Shown: positions 1 through 11,391 of the stretch, one piece after another | How the letters are laid out: every line of letters starts with the position of its first letter | Position numbering within the stretch: the stretch's first letter is position 1 | Assembly: GCF_024323335.1 (NCBI RefSeq) | Contig: NC_066581.1 | Span: 434,080,136-434,144,135, forward strand | Source: Lathyrus oleraceus | Lineage: Eukaryota > Streptophyta > Magnoliopsida > Fabales > Fabaceae | DNA length: 64,000 nucleotides | Reading direction: 5' to 3' | Made by a program: the position numbers and the translations under genes | The notes under the pieces: generated by a model | The model's database searches: none | Seen by the model: only the letters and a program-made list of their open reading frames with translations | Told to the model about the DNA's origin: nothing

Positions 1-830
1 TATCACCAACATAGACTTTTATCTCTTTGCGCATCATGTCAAAGAAAAGGGAATTCATGGCTCTTTGGTACGTTGCACCAACATTCTTTAAACCGAAAGG
101 CATCACTATATAACATAATGTTCCCCAGGGTGTAATAAATGTTGTTTTTTCCATGTCCTCAGGCGCCATCTTGATATGATTATAACTGGAGAACCCATCT
201 ATAAAGGAGAAGACATTGAACTTAGATGTATTATCTACCAACATGTCAATGTGTGGCAGAGGAAAATCATCTTTCGGAATGACTTTGTTCAAATCACTAT
301 AATTAACACACATCTAAACTTTACCATCTTTCTTTGGAACGAGTACAATGTTAGCCACTCATTTAGGGTATTCAACCGTAACAAGGAATCCAACATCAAT
401 CAGTTTTTGCACTTCTTCTTTAATCTTGACAACCATATCAAGGTGAGTTTTTCTCAACTTTTATTTAACCGGCGGGCATTCTGGCATCAACGGTAATCTA
501 TGCTCCACAATATTAGTATCAAGACCTAATATATCTTAATAAGACCAAGAAATCACATCCACATATTCTCTAAGAAACTCTACCATCCTCTTCTTAACAT
601 CTGGACAAAGCAGTGCCCCAATATTAACTTCTTTCTTGTTATCTTCGGAACCCAGATTAATCACTTCCAACAGCTCTTTATGAGGCTGAATGGTCTTCTC
701 CTCTTGCTCAATCAACCGAGAAATCTCATCAGGAATCTCTTCATCATCCTCTCCTTCCATTTCGAACACAAGAAATTCAAAGTTGGGAGATAGCATAAGG
801 TCGTTGTTTTCAATGGGTTTAACAATTAAT
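1..830 (-). pseudogene. Ogre-A pol fragment: N-terminal reverse transcriptase
   Basis: Begins after a putative intron acceptor and encodes the linker and the fingers/palm part of a Ty3/gypsy reverse transcriptase. Recognisable blocks are the acidic linker (EIPDEISRLIEQEE), the segment ending EYVDVISWSY, a degraded VPKKDGK block, DDFPLPHIDMLVDNT, DGFSGYN, and the 'TPWGTLCYxVMPFGL' region. The frame is broken. A stop follows WSY at 536-538 where relatives have Gln (CAA to TAA), and further stops follow 'CPPVK' and 'KDGKV'. At the window edge the catalytic YVDD reads YVGD (codons 11-13, 8-10, 5-7, 2-4), so the first catalytic Asp is Gly. RNase H and integrase lie outside the window. Confidence 0.85.
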
Positions 831-1094
831 CTGCAAAATGATTTTATGCTTGATTTTAGAATATGAACAAATAAACGCACATTGTGATACAGATATAAAA
901 GTGATTATTATCTTGTTTTTTATGTTACCATTTTTTCCAAAAAAATAAAAAAGGAAAAACATAATATGGATAAACGAAATAACATTTTATTAATGATGAC
1001 AAAATCTAAAACAAAGCCCTCACAGATCCACTTTCACCTTGGGCATAGTGAAAGGATTTTAAAAATGACAAATAAAACATATTACTTCGATAAG
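831..1094 (-). other. Intron-like gap between protease and RT, with candidate 3' splice site
   Basis: AT-rich non-coding stretch separating the gag-protease frame from the RT frame. Ogre elements are known to carry a partially spliced intron here. At 836-831 the minus strand reads TTGCAG immediately before the RT-linker reading frame, and the nested Ogre has ATGCAG at the same place (56252-56247). I read this AG as the splice acceptor; the donor was not located. Confidence 0.45.
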
Positions 1095-4000
1095 GGAATA
1101 ACATAATGAATTTCAATAACAATTCAGTTTTGGCATATCGATCCACGTGTCATAAAGTTTGGCACTCCTTGCTCTTCACTATCTTCTAAAATTACAATAG
1201 CAAACTGATTTCTGGAATGAATAAAGCTAGAACTGTGAAACACCTCCAGAATTCACTTCAAATCTCTCCGGGTTGCACCAGGTGAAAAACCCAAACCAGC
1301 TTTGTTCCTGTTCTTTGCAAGCTCAACAATTTGTCCCTACTTAACAGATTGACCATTCTTCAACACATGTTGGGAAGCCTTCAAGGATGACGTCGATTCA
1401 CCATTCTTCTTATCAATAATATTATCAATATAAAATGCTTGAAACAACATCCACTCAGCTTCATTGACATCAATGTACGAAAATAAAGAGAGATGGCTCA
1501 CCAACATGGCCTGCTCTCCATCCATAGTCACTAACTTCCCATCCTTCATAAACTTCAACTTCTGGTGTAGAGTTCACGTAACTGCCCCAACCTCATGAAT
1601 CCACAAACGTCCTAAGAGAAAACTGCAGGAAGGATGAATATCCATCACTTGAAAAGTGATCTGAAATAAGCACAGACCTATCATTATTGGGAGATCAACT
1701 TCCCTAATTATAGTCTTCCTTGAGCCACTAGAATCCTTCACAACAACTCCACTGAATCTCATCGGACCACCTTGATAAGAAAGCTTATACATTATGGATT
1801 TAGGAAGAACATTCAGAGAAGAACCAATATCCACTAGCACATTGGACAGGGCATCTTCCTAAATATTCATAGAGATATGTAGGGCCAAATTGTGGTTCCT
1901 CCCCTGTTTGGGAAGCTCTTCATCACCGATGCTCACATTGTTACATGCGGTAATATTGGCCATAATGCCATCAAATTGACCGATCGTTACATCGTGGTCC
2001 ATGTAGGCCTACTCTAGGACCTTATGAAATCCTCTCGGTGAGGTTCTGAACTCATTAGTTAAGATAATACGAATATCTTGGACGGAGTGTGCAACAACTG
2101 GTCTACCACATTGAAATCACTCTTCTTGATCATTTTTAGCACTTCATCTTGATCAGCATTCTGATTCACACTGCTGGATTGGCCGACTTATATAATAGGA
2201 GTTTTCTCTTAAGTTTATATCTCTATCACCACATCTTCAGTCGTCTTAGGAGTTACATCAGCAAATACCCGACCACTTCGGGTCACACCATTTACATCGA
2301 CAATGTTTACAATAGATGAGAAAGCAGGAATAGGCCCCTCTTTATCGTATTCCACCATAGTAGCATTATACTTATAAGGCACAACTTTATCAGACTTGTA
2401 AGGCGTATGACCCGCCATATGTATAACCAATGGAGAAACATCAATCTTCTGACCATCATATGCAATCACAACCTGTTATAGGAGATTAAAATGGGGAACT
2501 ATGACGTTCACCTCATGCTCATCTTCATTTCTATCCCTTGTAACCTGAATAAGGTTTTGATCCAACATTTATTGTAAGTCTCTTTTCACTACAGACCATG
2601 GCAAGAAGAATGGTCATGCTCATAATAGCTCAATTCACATAAAGTAGTGTGCATTTCAACCAAGGATCTTCTGATCAGATTGATGTCGAAAACTCTGTAC
2701 TTTCTTGGACATCCTTCGACCATATGCACAACTGCATTGATTTTTTTGGGCAACAGATTAGCTTGTACATTGGGACTAGAGTCTTCAAATAAGAAGATAC
2801 CACTTTGCATTAACCTTCTCACCTCAGCTTTCAAAGCAAAAAAAATTCTCAATATCTTGGCCAGGTGCTCTTTGGTGGAATGCACAATGTTGATCGGGTT
2901 TATACCACCACAAAAGCTCTTTTGGAACAGCTGGTAAGGTTCTGGTTTGTACCAAGTTCACCTGAATTAGAGTAGGAAATAACTTTGTATAGGTCATTAG
3001 TATTGGATCAAATTGTGCGGGCCTCTGGGCATAATTTTGTTGATTCGTTCATTGCTAAAAACATGGTTGATAACTCGGTGCTACGTGAACGACTGAAGCA
3101 GAATTAATAACTGGAGTTACAGACGCCACATGCTGCTGACATTGACTGTTCCTCGAAATCCTCCTACGTTTCTCTTGCGAGATAGTGTTACCATGATGTT
3201 CCTTCTTTTTGGGTAACCCATTCTCATACTTTTTGGAACTCTCGGCCAAACCATTTTCTTTCAATCGTCCTTCACAGACACTCCCTTCTAATCTCAAGCC
3301 AATATTTACCATTTCATTAAAGTCACTAGGCGCACTTACCACCATCCTTTCATAATAGAAAGAACTCAACATCTTCAAAAACATCTTTTTCATTTCCTTT
3401 TTTTTTCCAACGGAGGACTAACCTATGCAGCGATCCCGCACCATCTTTGTGCGTATTCCTTGAAAGTTTCTTTATCTTATAAGGACATAGCACGGAGTTG
3501 ATCCCTATCCGGTGCCACTTCGACATTATATTTGTACTAGAGAACAAAAGTCTCACCTAGGTCATTGAAATTTTGGATTTAAGTGCTATCGATCCCCATA
3601 TACCATTTCAAAGCAGTACCAGTCAAACTGTCTTGAAAGTAATGGATCAGTAATTGATAGTTGTCAATCTGAGTCGACATCTTACGAGCGTACATCACCA
3701 GATGACTCAGAGGACAAGAGTTACTTTTATACTTTTATAAATTTGGAACCTTGAATTTATGCGAAATCTTCACATTAGGAACTAAAAAAAAATCATGAGC
3801 ATTCTTCCCAAACAAATCTTCCCCCCTCAAAGTTTGAATCTTTTTCTGCATAGCCTGAAACTGATCTTAGAAATCGTCCATTCCTTCATAAACACCAATA
3901 GCCTCGCTATGGTTAGTATGAAAGACATGCTCTTCAACATAAGTAATAACATGAACCATGGGAGGTGGTACCGACATTATAGGTTGAGCCATAGGAACTT

Positions 4001-4328
4001 CAATAGCAGGTTGATACCCCTCGGGCACGAAGTTAGGAGGCATTCCCCAAGGGAAACCAGAAGGTATTTGGTGATGCAGAGCACTGACAAGAGCCACAAA
4101 GATGGGCATAGAGATAATCTCGAAAATCATGAGCCTCTGAAGCGGAGTCTGAGGAGGAGGAGGCGGAGGTGGTTGATTTTGATCAGCCACCAAAGCTTCT
4201 ATCATATCAGTAAGCCTCTCATTATTGTCCCTTAAGGTTTTCACCTCTTCATAGAGTTCACGATTCTCTTGATCTAGGTGGTCCATCTTCTTCAACTGAT
4301 TAGCTCGAGTATTATACCGGTGAGACAA
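1095..4328 (-). pseudogene. Ogre-A gag-protease polyprotein remnant
   Basis: Starts at MSHRYNTRANQ, followed by a coiled coil (about residues 15-45), a poly-proline stretch and a Pro/Met-rich region; this matches the start of other Ogre gags. Further pieces include a capsid-like segment around 3393-3055 (FYYERMVVSAPSDFNEMV). The aspartic protease segment at 1840-1574 contains LVDIGSSLNVLPKS, where the catalytic Asp-Thr-Gly has become Asp-Ile-Gly. The C-terminal part (RLWIHEVGAVT, MKFMKDGKLV, LGFSPG) continues to about 1095. Several nonsense codons and frame changes interrupt it, so no full protein can be made. About 265 bases of AT-rich spacer separate it from ORF1. Confidence 0.8.
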
Positions 4329-4592
4329 CTTATCTGGATGAATACCAAGAAAGAAATAAGACCTCAGGCGAACTTACTCAAAGCAAGACCAAGATGCAAC
4401 ATGATGCATGATATGTAAATGCAAATGTGAATGCTATTATTATTATTTTCCAAGGAACTTTGAGACATAAATTTCAAACATCATAATAAGAATAACATAT
4501 GTTGTTGTACTGAAAATCTTATTTTATTAATAGTGTAAGGGATTACAATCAGAAATACAATTTCAATGATCATAAACGAAAATAAGCTAGAT

Positions 4593-6101
4593 CTATGGAA
4601 TCATGTACGATGAAGACCCAACTCCAAGCTGATACTTCTTGCAAATCCTTTTGATCTCTCTTTCGTAGCTGCTTTTCATAACATCCTTCTCTGTCACGAG
4701 CTGGTCTACAATGCCTTTCCAAATGCCGGAAGTAGGAGGACGAGTAGATGATGAACTGTTAGAGGAAAATAAGTCCTCTTAGTCCCTTGATCTCTTTAGA
4801 GCATGTTGCTCAAGCAATTCTATCAGGTTGTCTTTCTCCTTTAACTGCTTCTACAATTCTACTTTCTCAAGGTGTGAGGTGTGAAGTTTGTCTTCCCAAT
4901 CATCCGTCTCTTGTTTCATCCTATCCAAAGCCTCTTGCAACTCCTCTATGCCTTTAATAGTTGGCGATTTGACCATTACTAAAGACATAGATCTTTCATA
5001 AGCGTATGACATCTTGAATACATTTGTTCTCTTCTTCACCCAACTAGTTTAAGGCTCCAAAGCTATACAACTCTTCAATCCAAACTCACCTTTTCCTTTC
5101 CTATGAATGTTGTAGCAAGCATGTATTATTCTAACTTTAAACCCTTGAGTGTCTTTCCCTTCCTGTAAAAAAAAACCTTGTGATAAGGTGTTATTAGGTT
5201 TTTCCTTCATAGAGAACCCAAGTTGACGTCTTGCCAAAGCCGGATTGTAGTTGATTCTTCCTTGTGTACCAAGAAGAGGTATATTAGACAACTCCCCATA
5301 ACTATCAATAATCTCCACGTCATCGTAAATGGAAGAATACCAAGTGATATCATCATAGGTGAGAGACATAAGTCTTCAGGACCACCTTAAACGATCATTG
5401 TTTTATTTGAAGATAGGAGACTGCGGCAAGTGCGAAATAAACCACTTGTATAGTAAAGACACACAACAGACAATGGTTCCACCTCCTTTAGAAGTCTTAT
5501 GATGAATGGAGAAATAGGTATCACTGGGAAGTATTGGAACCAAATTCTTAATTAAGAATATCCTCATAGAATTAACATCAACGAAGTTGTCAATGTTGGG
5601 AAACAAGACCAAACCGTAGATGAGTAAGGCAAGAATAGTTTCAAAGGCCACCATGCTACCAGCATTAGCAAAAGAAAAGGCTTTCTAAATCAAAAATTCT
5701 GAAATCAACCCTTTGATACCTCCTTTGACAGTGAGATTGGCATCTATGTCGGACTTCCTCAGGTGAATGGCTTCATCAATAACTTGAGATTCCATAATCC
5801 CTTCCTCCCCACTAAAAGGAACTCTATCAAAAACTAGCATACCCAAAAGGTGAGCATACAACTCCATGGTAGGAAACAACTGATAATCAAGGAATGTGAA
5901 ACACCGATAAATAGGATCATAGAACTGAACTACAATACAAAGAAGGCCCTCCTCAACATCAGTAGATAGAACAAATAAAAGTCTCCCAAAACGGTCTCTG
6001 AAACCTTGAGGATCATCCACAAAAGATGCCATATTCCTTAATTCGATGAGATCGGGACATATGAAACTGTATTTCCGAGTATTCCTCCTTCTAATATCCA
6101 T
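4593..6101 (-). pseudogene. Ogre-A ORF1 (extra 5' ORF), nonsense-riddled
   Basis: About 500 codons starting at MDIRRRNTRKYSF and ending near SSSYMIP. It is homologous to the intact ORF1 of the nested Ogre at 57298-58749; shared blocks include VQFYDPIYRCFTF, LLIYGLVLFPNIDNFVDVN, TYFSIH, LLYKWFISHLP and ALARRQLGF. ORF1 is the lineage-specific protein upstream of gag in Ogre/Tat elements, and its function is not established. All recognisable pieces lie in a single reading frame. The damage is a handful of in-frame stops (for example at 5685, 5403, 5049 and 4851), several explained by C-to-T change of a Gln codon. Confidence 0.8.
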
Positions 6102-6719
6102 GATCAAAATATCTGTGATGTTTGCAAAGAGAGTCTCTAAGTTCCTTGAAAATTGAGAAAAAATCTTATGAATGCCATTAGTGCATGATACAACAACCAC
6201 AAACAAGGTCATACAAAGAACACAAACAAGGTCCAAAGGTTCGGAGTCACGAGCATGGAGCCAAGGGTAAGAACCAACCCACAATGTATTTACTAAGGGT
6301 ATAATCAACTTTAGAACAAGGTTCTAAAAATTTCCCAGAGTCATGATTCCATCTTTTGGATATTACCGGCTTAAACGACTACTCATCAACCAATAATATT
6401 CTCAAGAGAAATTTGTCCGAGTGTAGTATCGCATAACAACTAATTCTAGTATACACCTGAATAGCCATCACACCACATCCTAAAAGGCCAAGATGGGTTA
6501 AGGGTTCTAAGGTCCTCAACTTCTCGGGCTCCCAGATCCGAAAAAGGAATGCCAACTACAACTATTCGTGTGACATCAGTTATCTCAAAGGGGCCTCCAC
6601 TGAGCGGGGGATCTCAGGCCAGCTTATTGAGGATTAACCCCACGTAAGCTAAACATGAATATACCACCCTCCTATTATAAGAGCTCTCAAGTCTGGGTAT
6701 AAGACTTATCTCGCCACAC

Positions 6720-6735
6720 AGAGATCACCAAGCAC
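6720..6735 (-). promoter_or_regulatory. Leader half of candidate 5'-3' cyclisation element (Ogre-A)
   Basis: On the sense (minus) strand this reads GTGCTTGGTGATCTCT, 100 nt downstream of the primer site. The U3 of the same element's LTR (11268-11283) reads AGGGATCACCAAGCAC in sense. The two pair over 16 nt with one G-U wobble. Confidence 0.5.
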
Positions 6736-6771
6736 TAGACAAAATAAACAATAACAAACAACATTAAACAT

Positions 6772-6772
6772 A

Positions 6773-6798
<26 letters not shown>
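6772..6798. repeat. (AT)n microsatellite
   Basis: Simple AT dinucleotide run within the Ogre-A leader. Confidence 0.95.
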
Positions 6799-6804
<6 letters not shown>

Positions 6805-6835
6805 ACAAAGACGGGCTTAACCCACTAGGGACTAC

Positions 6836-6853
6836 TCCCCTGCAGAGTCGCCA
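6836..6853 (-). other. Ogre-A primer-binding site
   Basis: The minus strand reads TGGCGACTCTGCAGGGGA just inside the LTR end. It starts with TGG, as expected for the complement of a tRNA 3' CCA. The same site occurs as TGGCGACTCTGTTGGGGA in the nested Ogre and TGGTGACTCTGCTCGGGA at 30649. Ogre elements are reported to use an arginine tRNA; that assignment is from family knowledge. Confidence 0.8.
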
Positions 6854-6859
6854 CTTTTC

Positions 6860-9800
6860 CGTAGCGGTAAATTTTTTGAGATTAAGCTATCGATTAACTT
6901 AAATCCCAAAGAAAGAGTCGCCACCACACTTTTATTGTTTCCAAAGGAAAAGGGAAAAAGTAAGGACAAAACCCAAAGAGGTTTTTAAGACAAAACTAAT
7001 AAGAGAGATAAGGGTCAGGGGGTTAGTTATTTAAAGGGAATGTATTAACACCCTAAAAATACATGGTACTCCATGGGAACCTCTTTATAAATATGTACAT
7101 TTTAGTTTGAAAATGGTGTTGTTTGCAAAAGATTGGAGAGATTGTAAAAGAAGTGTATTTTTCTTATTTTTATGTTTGCCAAGACTTTTGAAGTCTCATG
7201 CCAAAGTACCAAGAAAGTGCAATGGAGGATCAAAACCTCGTAGTTCATGGTAAAAATTAAAAAAGAGTTTTTTTTTATTCATTTTTTAATAAAAAGACAT
7301 TTTGTCATTTTTAGGAGAATACTCAACTAGTCATCCACAACTATGAGAGCTTTGCATCATCATGAGAAAGACTCCAACTTGGATAAGGATCAATAAGTAT
7401 GCCACTATTTCTCTTAGATGAAAAAGAATTATCATCAATACTATGAAGATAGGAGAATTATATCTCAACTATGGAAATGAATTATGTTTTGATGCCTTGA
7501 GAAAAAGTTTTAAAAGGAAAAGTGCACAAAAGGCACAAAAATGATTTGAGTGGGTTATGCATTTTTTAAGTCTTTTAAAATTGGTCCCAATATTATTAAG
7601 ATGAATTAGCATTTATTAGGAAAAAAATTGAAAATCACTTGAGATAAGTCATGGTTTATTAAGAAATTGGTTCGAGTTAAAAACAAGAAGGTTTTCAAAA
7701 AGAGAGAGGAGATTTTGAAAATTAAAGAAAGGGGGGAGAAGAAGAGACTATCCTAAAGCATAAATTAAAAGTTAGGGAGGAAAAATCTAACCAAGAAATA
7801 GAAACCTTTATGACATAAGTCAAGCAAGAATTCCCTCCTTTGGATTAAGCCTCAAGCAAGCCAAAATAACCAAATAATAATCCATGTATCAGATGAAATA
7901 AGTATAACTCAACCAAGTCTCCAAAAGAAAGTCCAAAGTCAAATGTACTAGATGAATTCTAGGGTGTTAAATCACAAGTCCCAAAAGCAAAGGTCAAGAT
8001 CCTAATTCTAAGTCCATAACTCCACAATGATGCCAAGGATAGTAACCATAAGTCCATGAATCAGGATAACCATGTTTTCCTTTTTTTAGGTTTTTTCTTT
8101 ATTAATGTCTTCTTTACAATGTTATGAAAGTAAAGTCCAAATGGACAAAGAACAGATGAAAAAATCACAGATAATATGATATGGGATGCTAACATAATGT
8201 ATAAAGTAAATGGCATAAAGATAAAAGGATAAAGTAAATAAAATAAAATAAAAGCATAAAGTAAATGATATTTAAGGTAAACTTAATACAATAAAATGTT
8301 AGTAATGGATGTGAGCAATCAAAGATGAAAAATGGTTTGGTCATTTTTTGGAGAACACTCAATTATTCACTCACAAGTATTAAAATATAAACCTATGCAT
8401 CATCTATGAGAAGGGCTCCAACTTGGATAAAGTCAACAAGTATGCTAGTAGCTCTCACAAATGGGAAAGGAGCAACATTTTCATACAATTCCATGGGGAG
8501 TGTGATACTTACAATCTCAGTTATAACAAATGCCTTTGTTTTTGGTACAAATTTAGCTTTATGTTAAGCAATCGCAATTGGACTTATGTAGAATTCACAA
8601 CTATCTGAGGTCAGTCAATAATAATGTTAGTGTTAATACATGCTAGAGAAATGATATGTAAGTCATTCTCCTAAAGTAATGCCACAAAAAAAAAAGAACA
8701 GGGATGACCAAGCACAAAGGCTAGGAGGATGGTCCATTGCTTCAATCTACACTTCATGACACTTCGGACAAACTTATGCATCAAGTCAAAGTACCTTAAA
8801 TGATCAATGATCAATTAGGAGGTAAATTTGAAATGCTGAAAGTTCATCGAGTACCAATCCATACATCATGAACAAGATGAACACAAGTCATCCAATTGAT
8901 CAAAAGAAGAAGAAGGAGATGAAGAAGAAAGAAACAAGAGAAGTCACACCCAAATTGGACCAGAAGTTTGATTAAGTCATCATCAAAATCAATCATCCAT
9001 TTTGGTGAATTAGGGTTTTCACCCCATCAACACCCATGATCCATTGAGTTTGATGAGACTTGAAGTCCAAACCATCATGATCCAAGGCCAACAGAAGTTC
9101 ACACGGCACACACAAATATAAAATACAATTAAATAAAATATAAATGCTCCAAAAGTATTTTTAAAAGAATTTTAAAATAGATATAAAATGAAAAATCCAT
9201 AAATTCCTTCAAAACACCAAATAAATGGCCAAGAAAATTATGGAAGGTTAGAAATGAAATAAGAAGCACATAATAATTTGTCCAGAATTTTAAAATACAG
9301 AAAAGTATTTTTAAACCAATTAGAACAAAGGAGAAAAGAGAAAATTCAAAAAAAATAGAAAATCAATGAAATAAAATATGGAAAAATAAAAATCAAATGA
9401 AGGAAAATAAAAGAAAATTTTAGAAATTATTTTGAGATTTTTTGGATAAAATTCGAAATTACTATGAATTTTAAAAGAAAAAGAAAATAAAACAAATAAA
9501 AGAAAAATAATTAAAATCAGAAAAAACACTAAGCGTTGGATCATGCCTTATTAATTGTTGTGGCATATCCAACACTTCATATGTTAGAGAATATGATGGA
9601 ACACGTTGTAAGCAAAACACATGATCCAGTTTAAATCCAACCAATCAAAACATTTCATTCCTCCAACGTATCTGACCAAACTCAGACAACCTGAGAAAAT
9701 TCCGATCCCCTTCTTTCGTGAGTTGTCACCAGAGTTTCATCGTTTGATAAATTCGTAACACGAGACCACCACCATTGTGATCCTCTTCTCATCCCGAATT

Positions 9801-11391
9801 CAACCTCATGCTTCAAATACATTTATATAAATTGAGCAAAGGTAATTTCAGAGAAGTTTCAGAAACAAGCAAGCCACGAAAAATAAAATTAAATAATTAA
9901 CATGATCAATCAACACTAGATAAGTTAGGGGAAAGCATCAGAGAGTAAATTACTACATTATGGTAAGTTGTTTGATTTTGAATGACTCAGAACTACCTTG
10001 TCCAAATGGTGATCAAAAGTTGATAAAGCTCAATCTGGTTAAAGCACTTCTGAAGGTCTCAGAACTTGGGAATTGTTGCAAAAGTTTTAGAGGATGCCTA
10101 AGGTTCTAATGGAATCAAGAAATTGAATTGAAAAAAGCTGAAACTCAAAACACGATAGTTGAATTTTATGGAAATATTTCAAGTTGTAGCAGGGATTTCT
10201 TGGCTCTCAAAAACTTTGAAATGAATTCAATAGCTTACTCTATTTATAGGGAATGTGATTGGATCCAAATACGTGTGGAATGATGCTGAATTCGTGTAAA
10301 ACGAATTTGATCAGAATGTGAGAAAAGTGTGACTTGAAACTCCTTAAAACTCAGCCAAATGATGTGTTTTAAGGGACAATTAACTCCGGGAGACATGTTT
10401 AAACATGTTTAGGTCCAAAGCACACGCTAATTTGGCTTGGAATTTAGATTAGTGAAGTTTAAAACTCGGGAAATGACAATTTCTTCAGTTCCAAGTCACC
10501 ATGTTCAACCTAATGGGGCACCCTACTCATGAGGTTTTTTCATCTCAAATAAATGACCTGTAATGCTTCAACCAATTCCATGGCCTTCCAAGCATATTTT
10601 GACCTTGGTCCTTGAAGAAAACTTGTAGAGGGTATTAGAAATGACATTGTGAAAAAAATAAGCCTCAAATGTTTAAAATTGAAGAATTTATGATCCTTCA
10701 AATTTGGGAAAAAGTCACTTGAAAATAGATCAAATTTCACTAAGTCCACAAATGACCTATAATATCTCCATACGTTTGATGACCCTCCTTGCATAATTTT
10801 ATCTTTTCATGTAAAGAGAGGTTACAGAGGATGTTGATAAGAGTCATATGAAAAAAGAAGAATTCAAATATTTTGATAATTGAAGGAGTTGTGATCCTTG
10901 AAACTTGACTTTAAATATTGACTTTTTTGGTCAAACCTCTTGGAACAAACTTGTGTACTTGGATTTTCCTTGCAATTGAAAGCACATGAGTAATCATATG
11001 AACTCAAAATAAGGTGTCCTTGATTTACTCTTGATTAAATATCTCAAATGTTGAAGTCTCTTGTTGAAGAAGGCATGGAAATAAACACATGAACCTTTGA
11101 CTTTCCTTGAGGAGTAAGCTATAAAACTTTGAGGTGCTTTTGATTGAAGATCCCTTACCTTGCATAATAAACTTAAGGGAAATAAGATATATTTTTGGTA
11201 TTTTGATTAATGGTTAGATAAGCAATTAATCATGTAAACACAAAGGTAAAAATAAATCAACAAAGGGGTGCTTGGTGATCCCTGCAACAAACAAACCCAA
11301 AGATGGATAAGGGGAAGGACCAAGATATGACCTTGTTTGTGTAGATGCAAATGATATGTGGGATATTAGGGTTAAAAATTAGGGTATGACA
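6860..11391 (-). repeat. LTR1: Ogre LTR, TGTCATACCC subfamily (about 4.5 kb)
   Basis: Sense strand runs from TGTCATACCC at 11391 to ...CCGCTACG at 6860; relatives end CCGCTACA, so the last base has mutated. It is homologous along its length to LTR2 (15087-19718). It is AT-rich without coding potential; the short ORFs inside are chance. A degenerate CCGGTGAG/CTCACCGG-like island lies near 9715-9745. The left side has spacer, primer site and leader, as expected for a 5' LTR. The right side abuts a 3'UTR-like array with no polypurine tract. Confidence 0.8.
11268..11283 (-). promoter_or_regulatory. U3 half of candidate cyclisation element (LTR1)
   Basis: Sense AGGGATCACCAAGCAC, about 108 nt from the LTR start. 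It is complementary to the leader block at 6720-6735. The same block sits at the same LTR offset in LTR2 (19591-19606). Confidence 0.5.

Larger units (their letters stand above)
6102..6835 (-). other. Ogre-A 5' leader
   Basis: Non-coding leader between primer site and ORF1. It aligns by eye, block after block, with the plus-strand leader at 30667-31218, for example the 'tgcttggtgatctc', 'ctcagtggag' and 'tctcttgagaatatt' blocks. It includes an (AT)n microsatellite at 6772-6798. The block at 6720-6735 is complementary to the element's own U3 and is listed separately. Confidence 0.75.
1..11391 (-). mobile_element. Ogre-A: Ty3/gypsy Ogre/Tat retrotransposon, 5' part
   Basis: Degenerate Ogre-type element read on the minus strand, so its 5' LTR is at high coordinates. 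Order along its sense strand: LTR (11391-6860), primer site (6853-6836), leader, ORF1 (6101-4593), gag-protease (4328-1095), intron-like gap, then the start of the reverse transcriptase, cut by the window edge. ORF1 ahead of gag and the PR/RT gap are hallmarks of the Ogre/Tat lineage. Many nonsense codons and changed catalytic residues show it is dead. The 3' LTR lies outside the window, so age and target-site duplication cannot be judged. Confidence 0.85.

Noticed and set aside
3867..4235. Plus-strand ORF over the gag start
   Set aside because: Antisense of the recognisable gag N-terminus on the minus strand.
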